Assembly: GCA_024694625.1 (NCBI GenBank) | Contig: JAILJP010000014.1 | Span: 1-38,013, forward strand | Reading direction: 5' to 3' | Length of the DNA stretch: 38,013 nt | From: Lachnospiraceae bacterium | GTDB lineage: Bacteria > Bacillota > Clostridia > Lachnospirales > Lachnospiraceae | In this document: piece by piece, positions 22,540 through 28,554 of the stretch | How the letters are laid out: the number at the start of each line of letters is the position of its first letter | Position numbering within the stretch: the stretch's first letter is position 1 | Position numbers and translations under genes: made by a program | The notes under the pieces: model-generated | The model's input: the letters and a program-made list of their open reading frames with translations, nothing else | The model's database searches: none | Told to the model about the DNA's origin: nothing

Positions 22540-23736
22540 ATGAAAGTAGCAGTTATGGGTTACGGAACCATCGGTTCCGGTGTAGTGGAAATTTTAAATG
22601 TAAACAAAGACGTGGTGGCAAAGCGCGCCGGAGAACCTTTGGAAGTAAAGAAGGTTTTGGATCTTCGTGATTTTGCGGGAGACCCGGTGGAAAAACTGAT
22701 TGTTCACGATTATATGGAAATCGTAAATGACGATGAGATTTCCCTTGTAGTGGAAACCATGGGCGGTGTGGAACCGGCGTATACATTTGTGAAGGCAATG
22801 TTGGAAGCAAAGAAGCATGTAACTACCTCCAACAAGGCATTGGTAGCAGATAAGGGTGCGGAATTGATCCGTATCGCCAGAGAAAACGGAGTAAACTTTA
22901 TGTTTGAAGCATCCGTTGGTGGTGGAATCCCTATCATTCGTCCTTTGCAGTCTTGCCTCACCGGTGATGTGATTGAAGAGATTACCGGTATTGTAAACGG
23001 AACCACCAATTACATGATGACAAAGATGACTGCAGAAGGCAGTGAATATGAAGATGTGTTAAAAGAAGCACAGGCGTTGGGATATGCAGAAAAAGATCCC
23101 ACTGCTGATGTGGAAGGCTATGATGCCTGCAGAAAGATTGCTATCCTTACTTCTTTGGTTTGTGGTCAGCAGGTGGATTACAATGACATCCCTACTGAGG
23201 GAATCAGCCATATTACTGCTACAGATATTAAGTATGCAAACAAGATGGGTCGAGTAATCAAGCTTTTGGCCCGCTCGGAAAAAGTGGGTGAGACCTATTC
23301 TGCAAGAGTGGCTCCTTACTTACTTCCCAAGGAGCATCCGCTTTACAATGTAAATGATGTATTCAATGCAATTTTTGTTCACGGCAATATGCTTGGAGAC
23401 GGAATGTTTTACGGCTCCGGAGCAGGAAAACTTCCTACTGCCAGTGCAGTTGTGGGAGATTTGGTTGCTATGGCAAAACATGTTGATAAAAACATCTTCT
23501 TAGAATGGAAGGAAGAAAAACTGGAATTGGCCAATCCTTCTCAGCAGAACTTTAAGTTTTTTGTTCGCACCAAAGCTACGAAGGAAGAAGTGGAAAATGT
23601 ATTTCATAAAGTAGAATTTGTGGATGCGGGAGTTCAGGGAGAAATCGGTTTTGTAACCTGTGAAATGACACAGAAGAAGTATGATGATAAATCAATGGAA
23701 CTTTCTGATGTAATTCAGATGATTCGTTTCGCATAA
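22540..23736 (+). CDS. hom: Homoserine dehydrogenase
   Basis: The 398-residue enzyme reduces aspartate semialdehyde to homoserine, the branch point to threonine and methionine. It has the NAD(P) loop VMGYGTIGSGVVEIL at residues 4-18, the catalytic-domain segments TSNKALVADKGAEL and EASVGGGIPIIRPLQ, and the strongly conserved IVNGTTNYMMTKM and GYAEKDPTADVEGYDACRKI. The C-terminal ~70 residues resemble an ACT-type regulatory domain that is shorter than usual and divergent. It is tightly spaced between the ACT protein and the aspartokinase genes, forming one operon. Confidence 0.95.
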   Translation: MKVAVMGYGTIGSGVVEILNVNKDVVAKRAGEPLEVKKVLDLRDFAGDPVEKLIVHDYMEIVNDDEISLVVETMGGVEPAYTFVKAMLEAKKHVTTSNKALVADKGAELIRIARENGVNFMFEASVGGGIPIIRPLQSCLTGDVIEEITGIVNGTTNYMMTKMTAEGSEYEDVLKEAQALGYAEKDPTADVEGYDACRKIAILTSLVCGQQVDYNDIPTEGISHITATDIKYANKMGRVIKLLARSEKVGETYSARVAPYLLPKEHPLYNVNDVFNAIFVHGNMLGDGMFYGSGAGKLPTASAVVGDLVAMAKHVDKNIFLEWKEEKLELANPSQQNFKFFVRTKATKEEVENVFHKVEFVDAGVQGEIGFVTCEMTQKKYDDKSMELSDVIQMIRFA

Positions 23737-23763
23737 ATAGGAAAGCTAGATCAGGAGGAAACT

Positions 23764-24969
23764 ATGTTAATCGTCAAGAAATTCGGCGGAAGCTCTGTTG
23801 CCAACAAAGAACGAATTTTCAATGTGGCTAATCGTGTGGCAGAAGAGTACAGAAAAGGAAATCAGGTTGTGGTTGTTCTTTCCGCAATGGGAGACACCAC
23901 AGACGAGCTTTTGGAAAAAGCTTATGACATCAATCCAAATGCACCAAAGCGTGAAATGGATATGTTGTTGGCCTGCGGTGAGCAGACTTCAGTAGCATTA
24001 ATGGCTATGGCACTTTCATCTATGGCAGTGCCGGCAATCTCATTAAATGCATTTCAGGTTGCAATGCATACTACATCAAAGTATTCCAATGCAAGATTTA
24101 AAAGAATTGATTCTGAAAGAATCACAAATGAATTGGAAGCTGGTAAGGTGGTAATCGTTACAGGATTCCAGGGAATTAATAAGTACGATGATCTTACTAC
24201 ATTGGGACGAGGCGGTTCTGATACCACAGCAGTTGCTTTAGCAGCGGCGCTTCGTGCAGATGCATGCGAGATTTATACAGACGTGGAAGGTGTTTACACC
24301 GCAGATCCCCGTGTGGTTCCTAAGGCTCGCAAGATGAAGGAAATCTCTTACGATGAAATGTTGGAATTGGCAACATTGGGAGCTAAGGTGCTTCACAACC
24401 GTTCCGTAGAATTGGCAAAGAAATATGGCGTACAGTTGGTGGTACGTTCAAGTTTAAATACAGCAGAAGGTACAACAGTAAAGGAGGTAGCATCAGTGGA
24501 AAGTATGCTCGTTAGCGGAGTTGCAGTAGATAAGGATGCAGCACGTATTGCTATTATTGGACTTAAGAATGAACCGGGAATTGCCTTTAAGGTATTTGAT
24601 CTTTTGGCAAAGCACAATATTAACGTTGATGTGATTTTACAGTCCATCGGACGTGACGATACAAAGGATATTTCCTTTACCGTTGATCAGACTCAGGCAA
24701 AGGAAGCTGTTGAGCTTTTGAAAGAGAATAAGGAACGTCTTACCATTCAAAAAATTGAAGAGGAAGAAAACGTTGCTAAGCTTTCTATCGTTGGTGCTGG
24801 AATGCAGTCCAATGCCGGAGTTGCCGCTAAGATGTTTGAGGCACTTTACGGAGTTGGCGTAAACATTCGTATGATTGCTACATCTGAAATCAGAATTACT
24901 GTTTTGATTGATATTGACGATGTTCAGGTTGCTATGAAGGCAGTTCATGCTGCATTTTTGGAAGATTAA
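23764..24969 (+). CDS. lysC: Aspartate kinase
   Basis: The 401-residue enzyme phosphorylates aspartate, the first step toward lysine, threonine and methionine. The N-terminal kinase domain has KFGGSSVANKERI (about 4-16), TGFQG and GRGGSDTTAVALAAAL (about 151-166), and the segment EIYTDVEGVYTADPR. Two ACT domains occupy about 262-330 and 340-401 (LKNEPGIAFKVFDLLA and GAGMQSNAGVAAKMFEAL). It is the alpha form of a Bacillus/Corynebacterium-type aspartokinase. A strong internal ribosome binding site suggests a separate beta subunit is also made. AGGAGG precedes the ATG. Confidence 0.95.
   Translation: MLIVKKFGGSSVANKERIFNVANRVAEEYRKGNQVVVVLSAMGDTTDELLEKAYDINPNAPKREMDMLLACGEQTSVALMAMALSSMAVPAISLNAFQVAMHTTSKYSNARFKRIDSERITNELEAGKVVIVTGFQGINKYDDLTTLGRGGSDTTAVALAAALRADACEIYTDVEGVYTADPRVVPKARKMKEISYDEMLELATLGAKVLHNRSVELAKKYGVQLVVRSSLNTAEGTTVKEVASVESMLVSGVAVDKDAARIAIIGLKNEPGIAFKVFDLLAKHNINVDVILQSIGRDDTKDISFTVDQTQAKEAVELLKENKERLTIQKIEEEENVAKLSIVGAGMQSNAGVAAKMFEALYGVGVNIRMIATSEIRITVLIDIDDVQVAMKAVHAAFLED
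24496..24969 (+). other. Probable internal translation start for aspartokinase beta subunit
   Basis: A perfect AAGGAGG (24481-24487) lies inside lysC, 8 nt before an in-frame GTG (24496, codon 245); an in-frame ATG also follows at 24505. Translation from GTG would give a 157-residue protein made only of the two ACT domains. Aspartokinase II of Bacillus subtilis and the enzyme of Corynebacterium are known to form alpha2beta2 complexes with a beta subunit made from just such an internal start. Confidence 0.75.
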
Positions 24970-24995
24970 TAAACGAACCGAAATATATACTGACC

Positions 24996-25225
24996 GAAAA
25001 TGAGGTCCTCGTAATTATTTCCTCGGCACCGTCTCCGCTTTGTCTCGTCTACCGACTCGGTCGGTACTTCTGCTTCGCAGAGGTGTCCACCGGACACCCG
25101 TACCCTCGACTAGTTGAATGTCTGTAAAGTCCTGACTCCTAAAGTCGTCAGACCAACAGACATACAACGGATTCTCGGAACGCTTCGCGGATGACTCTCA
25201 GAAATAATACGAGGGCCTCATTTTC
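24996..25225. repeat. Large palindromic, highly structured intergenic element
   Basis: The ends of this 230-bp stretch pair over 25 bp (24996-25021 with 25201-25225, one bulged A and one G-U pair). Between them are a 6-bp hairpin with a 3-nt loop (25051-25065), a 7-bp hairpin (25067-25083), a 7-bp GGTGTCC hairpin (25082-25098, sharing two bases with the previous one), and a long stem-loop (25113-25168) of 4 plus 8 base pairs with an inner 5-bp stem. It lies between convergent genes and its base composition is more GC-rich and pyrimidine-biased than its surroundings. It may be a miniature mobile repeat, a structured RNA or a two-way terminator; no known family was recognised. Confidence 0.7.
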
Positions 25226-25309
25226 TGTCTTATGTATTATTAAAAAATTCTTTGTAAATAGAGTTGCCTACAGGATGAATCGAAGTGATCATAGAATCTC
25301 ATTGTGAAA

Positions 25310-25669
25310 CTATTGCAGCAAATCTAAATGAAGAAAGATAAGTGCTATATTTTTAATAAGAAAATTTGCAATGACAATAAAAAGCATAGTCCAGACCATC
25401 CGGGGTTTGAGATAGAATCTTTCGATTCTTAGAGAGCGGGTGCGGAGTGCATCATAGCTGTGACGAAGGATGATATATAGACAGAGAATCGCCATGTATA
25501 ATACCAGAGGATGATAGATGAATGAGAGCAGAGGATGACCGTGCAAGAGCAGTAATACTGCTCTGGTTCCACCGCATCCGGGACAATATAATCCAGTAAC
25601 TGCGTGAAATATACAGGGTGATCCTGCTTCTATATATTTTTTTACAAATGATAAAAACTCAATAAACAT
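25310..25669 (-). CDS. DUF2752 family membrane protein
   Basis: The 119-residue minus-strand protein has the DUF2752 signature CIFHAVTGLYCPGCGGTRA (about residues 19-37), with the CPGCG cysteines that may bind metal, followed by LLHGHPLLSFIYHPLVLY and two or three hydrophobic helices. The family has no proven function. It is the only supported minus-strand gene of the window, divergent from shikimate kinase and convergent with lysC. The ATG has no ribosome binding site; instead a TATAAT box ends 6 nt before it, so the mRNA may be leaderless. Confidence 0.82.
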   Translation of the reverse strand: MFIEFLSFVKKYIEAGSPCIFHAVTGLYCPGCGGTRAVLLLLHGHPLLSFIYHPLVLYMAILCLYIILRHSYDALRTRSLRIERFYLKPRMVWTMLFIVIANFLIKNIALIFLHLDLLQ

Positions 25670-25675
25670 AAAAGT

Positions 25676-25704
25676 ATTATAAGAAAAGATGAAATAAGGA
25701 ACAA
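25676..25704 (-). promoter_or_regulatory. Promoter of the DUF2752 gene, giving a leaderless mRNA
   Basis: On the minus strand TTGTTC (25704-25699) and TATAAT (25681-25676) are 17 bp apart. The expected start site, about 7 nt past the -10, falls on the A of the ATG (25669). Confidence 0.6.
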
Positions 25705-25707
25705 GAG

Positions 25708-26208
25708 ATGAAAAATATTGTGTTAATCGGAATGCCGGCGTCCGGTAAAAGTACGGTTGGCGTAGTTTTGGCCAAGGTACTGGGAATGGATTTTTTGGAT
25801 GCGGATCTGGTAATCCAAAACAGAGAAAATAAAAAACTTTCTAAGATTATAGAAGAAGTGGGAGTAGAAGGATTTTTGCAGGTGGAAGAGGAGGCTCTTT
25901 TGTCTATTTGTCCGAACCGTCCCACGGTAATCGCCACCGGGGGCAGTGCGGTATACAGCACAAAAGGAATGGAACATCTGAAAAAAGATGCGCTGGTGGT
26001 GTATCTTCAGGTGACATTGGAAGAATTGCAAAAACGACTGGAAGATATTAAAGGTCGAGGCGTGGTTGTGAAAAAAGGTCAGGGCGTGGAAGACATTTAT
26101 CGCGAAAGAATGCCACTTTATGAAACCTTTGGAGAATACACCGTATCTGAAGCAGGGAAAAATGTGGAGGATATCGTGGAAGAAATTGCAACTTTTGTGG
26201 AAACCTAG
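25708..26208 (+). CDS. aroK: Shikimate kinase
   Basis: The 166-residue kinase phosphorylates shikimate in aromatic amino-acid synthesis. The P-loop GMPASGKST is at residues 8-16, the substrate-binding DADLVIQ at about 32-38 and the ATGGSAV loop at about 73-79. The last is usually GGG; here the third position is Ser. The lid region is RGVVVKKGQGVEDIYRERMPLY. Other aromatic-pathway genes are not adjacent. AAGGAA precedes the ATG. A promoter for the next gene overlaps its 3' end. Confidence 0.85.
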   Translation: MKNIVLIGMPASGKSTVGVVLAKVLGMDFLDADLVIQNRENKKLSKIIEEVGVEGFLQVEEEALLSICPNRPTVIATGGSAVYSTKGMEHLKKDALVVYLQVTLEELQKRLEDIKGRGVVVKKGQGVEDIYRERMPLYETFGEYTVSEAGKNVEDIVEEIATFVET

Positions 26209-26214
26209 TATAAT
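26186..26214 (+). promoter_or_regulatory. Promoter before the HExxH protein gene
   Basis: TTGCAA (26186-26191) and a perfect TATAAT (26209-26214) are 17 bp apart, the -10 immediately following the aroK stop. It would drive the gene starting at 26303. Confidence 0.6.
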
Positions 26215-26302
26215 TTAGTTAACTATATACATGGATGGATTGGTTTGCTACAGGGAAGTACGTTTTGGCAGACTTTTTTGTGTGCAACGAGGAGGGTGAC
26301 AA

Positions 26303-26839
26303 ATGAATATTGGAATGATTGGCGCATCCTCTTTGGGATTCGCAAGTTATGGTTCTTATATGGGAACGTCAATGGGAACTTCAAAAGTCTCAGGCGAATC
26401 ACTTGATGTGGAGGGAACAAAGGGCTCAAAGGTAGAAGAAGCAGAAGGCTACGTTAAGCCTGGATTTGAGTCTTCTCCCGAAAACTGTGAGACCTGTCGT
26501 GAACGAAAGTATCAGGATGGTTCCGACGAAAATGTTTCCTTTAAATCTGCCGCACACATATCTCCCAATGCAGCCGGGGCAGCAGTCAGAGCCCATGAGG
26601 GAGAGCATGTTTCCAATGCCTACAAGAAAGCTGCGATGGAAGGGGGAAAGGTAATCCATGCCGGAGTGGCGATTCACACCGCAGTTTGTCCAGAGTGTGG
26701 AAGGACTTATGTTTCCGGAGGGGTGACCAACACCACCTTGGCATTGCCAAAGGATGAAAAAGAAAATCCATACAAGGCAAATGCCAAATCGATTTTGAAT
26801 GACATCGGCGTTGGCGCAAAAGCGAACTATGCCGTTTAA
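26303..26839 (+). CDS. Putative zinc metalloprotease-like protein (SprA-related)
   Basis: The 178-residue protein contains CETCRERKYQDGSDENVSFK (about 57-76), followed by HISPNAAGAAVRAHEGEHV with a HExxH zinc motif at residues 98-102, and a second cysteine pair CPECGRTYVSGG (about 127-138). This matches the SprA-related putative metalloprotease family, common in Clostridia and without known substrate. The N-terminal Gly/Ser-rich part (MIGASSLGFASYGSYMGTS) is low complexity, not a clear signal peptide. GAGGAGGGTGA precedes the start. It has its own promoter. Enzyme activity is inferred from the motif alone. Confidence 0.7.
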   Translation: MNIGMIGASSLGFASYGSYMGTSMGTSKVSGESLDVEGTKGSKVEEAEGYVKPGFESSPENCETCRERKYQDGSDENVSFKSAAHISPNAAGAAVRAHEGEHVSNAYKKAAMEGGKVIHAGVAIHTAVCPECGRTYVSGGVTNTTLALPKDEKENPYKANAKSILNDIGVGAKANYAV

Positions 26840-26887
26840 GAATTGGGGAATAAGTGAATAACCGAGGGTTATATCTAGGGGAATCAG

Positions 26888-26957
26888 AGAACATTGGTAA
26901 GTATCCCGATGTTGGATGTTACGTCTGATATCGGGATTGGAGCCGGTGTTCTTTTTT
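26888..26957 (+). terminator. Elongated terminator-like leader structure before the HD-GYP gene
   Basis: An outer stem (26888-26897 with 26943-26952, 10 bp with two G-U pairs) encloses a perfect 8-bp inner stem (26903-26910 with 26930-26937) with a 19-nt loop. Six T follow (26952-26957). It lies 54 bp upstream of the HD-GYP start and 48 bp downstream of the previous gene. It may be an unusually long terminator or the expression platform of a regulatory RNA. Confidence 0.7.
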
Positions 26958-27010
26958 GTTGTAAAGAGGAATGGTTACACAATTTTGATAGTTACAGAAA
27001 GGGTGAGAAT

Positions 27011-28459
27011 ATGAGATTTTTGTTGTCGGAATCTCTGGAAGTGGGGATGATACTGGCGAGAGATATTGTGAGTCCGGGGAATTCTTTTATGCTGAAAAAG
27101 GGAGTTACCTTAACGGAGGAGTACATCGGATATCTAATTGAAAAAGGATATCTTGGCGCTTACATTAACGATGAAAACTCTAAGGATATTGATGTGGAGG
27201 ACCCCATCAGCCAGCAGACACTTTTAGAAGGTGTAAAGGCGGTAGAAAATACGGATATTGATGGCTTGATGGTATCGGCTCATCAGATTGTTGCCGATAT
27301 TTCAAAAATGGAAAAAGTCAGTATTGATATCTTGGATTTACGTTCTTTTGATGATTATACCTATCACCATTCCGTAAATGTTGCGGTTTATGCCGTGGCA
27401 GTGGGAATGTATTTGGGGATGTCGGAAGAAGAGTTGGTTCGTATGAGCCTTGCAGGTGTTTGCCATGATCTTGGTAAACAAAAGATTCCTTTGGAAATTA
27501 TCAATAAACCTGGAAAACTCACAGACGAAGAATTTGCAGAGATTAAAAATCACCCGAAGTATTCTTATGATATTCTCTATGGAAATCCCGAAATTCCACC
27601 GGATGTTCGTCAGGCGGTTATCTGCCATCACGAAAATGAAAACGGTAGCGGTTATCCCTTTGGAAAAGAAGGGCACGAGCTTACCATGATGACAAAGATT
27701 CTTCATGCGGTAGACGTATACGATGCTTTGATTAGCCGACGCCCTTACAAAATTCCTTATGCACCGGTGGAAGCCTTTGAGTACCTCTTAGGCGGTATAG
27801 ATATTTTGTTTAACAGACAAGTTGTGGAAGCGATGCAAAAGGTAATTCCGGCTTATCCTTTGGGAATGGAGGTTTACCTTTCTACAGGAGAACGGGCATT
27901 GGTGGTTGGTCATTCTTCCGATCCCTTCCGCCCCGTGGTTCGTACCATTGCCGATCGAAAGTATATGGATCTTTCACTGGGACTCTACAAGAATATTTTG
28001 ATTTTGTCCGGAGACGGAGCGCGAAATCAGTCCAAGGCGGTTGAAAAGTTAAACGAAGAACGTCAGGCGGTAAAAGATAGGGTTCTGGATATTATGGTTG
28101 TGGATGACTCTCCTTTGAGTTTGCAGCAGACCTCCACGGCTTTGGGGGATGATGGATATCATCTCATTGTATTGCAAAGCGGATTGGCAGCCATAAATTA
28201 CATTAAGACAAAAGGTGCTCCGGATTTGATTATCATGGATATTGAAATGCCTACCTTAAACGGTTTGTCTACAGTTTCTAGCATTCGAAGCATGGGATAT
28301 GGAAACTTGCCAATTATCTTTTTGACCTCTAAAAATGATCGGGAAACGGTTATGAAATGTCGTGCCGTGAATGCAAAAGATTACATTATTAAGCCGGTGC
28401 GCCCAGCGTATTTACGCGCCAGAGTTGCCATTGCCTTAGACGCCAGCTTGGAACGTTAA
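27011..28459 (+). CDS. HD-GYP domain phosphodiesterase-like protein with C-terminal receiver
   Basis: The 482-residue protein starts at ATG 27011 after GGGTGAGA; an in-frame extension to 26894 would run through the leader hairpin and is rejected. Residues 1-60 form a short N-terminal domain usual before HD-GYP. The HD-GYP domain (about 100-290) has the HD pair at His152-Asp153 (GVCHDLGK) and HHENENGSGYP at 206-216, in which the usual Asp of HHExxDGxGYP is Asn. Residues about 362-482 are a receiver with acidic patch VVDDS, phospho-acceptor Asp410 (MDIEMP) and Lys in IIKPV. The order HD-GYP then receiver is reversed from the usual RpfG layout. It probably degrades cyclic di-GMP; activity is inferred. 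Confidence 0.88.
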   Translation: MRFLLSESLEVGMILARDIVSPGNSFMLKKGVTLTEEYIGYLIEKGYLGAYINDENSKDIDVEDPISQQTLLEGVKAVENTDIDGLMVSAHQIVADISKMEKVSIDILDLRSFDDYTYHHSVNVAVYAVAVGMYLGMSEEELVRMSLAGVCHDLGKQKIPLEIINKPGKLTDEEFAEIKNHPKYSYDILYGNPEIPPDVRQAVICHHENENGSGYPFGKEGHELTMMTKILHAVDVYDALISRRPYKIPYAPVEAFEYLLGGIDILFNRQVVEAMQKVIPAYPLGMEVYLSTGERALVVGHSSDPFRPVVRTIADRKYMDLSLGLYKNILILSGDGARNQSKAVEKLNEERQAVKDRVLDIMVVDDSPLSLQQTSTALGDDGYHLIVLQSGLAAINYIKTKGAPDLIIMDIEMPTLNGLSTVSSIRSMGYGNLPIIFLTSKNDRETVMKCRAVNAKDYIIKPVRPAYLRARVAIALDASLER

Positions 28460-28488
28460 GGGGATGAGTACATTTTTAAAAGGGAATG

Positions 28489-28497
28489 TGATACAAT
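28489..28497 (+). promoter_or_regulatory. Possible extended -10 promoter of tex
   Basis: TGATACAAT (28489-28497) has the TGn extension before TACAAT. No good -35 is seen. A 6-bp hairpin (28514-28519 with 28526-28531) lies in the resulting leader. Confidence 0.35.
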
Positions 28498-28554
28498 TCC
28501 TTTGTTTGAGAATTAAGGCGAAAAGGCCTTATAGATAAAAGGAGATTTACAGTA

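Noticed and set aside
26894-27010. In-frame N-terminal extension of the HD-GYP gene from a TTG
   Set aside because: It would translate through the terminator-like hairpin and lacks a ribosome binding site, whereas ATG 27011 has one.
26840-27010. Known cyclic-di-GMP riboswitch before the HD-GYP gene
   Set aside because: The conserved GEMM core segments could not be found on either strand.
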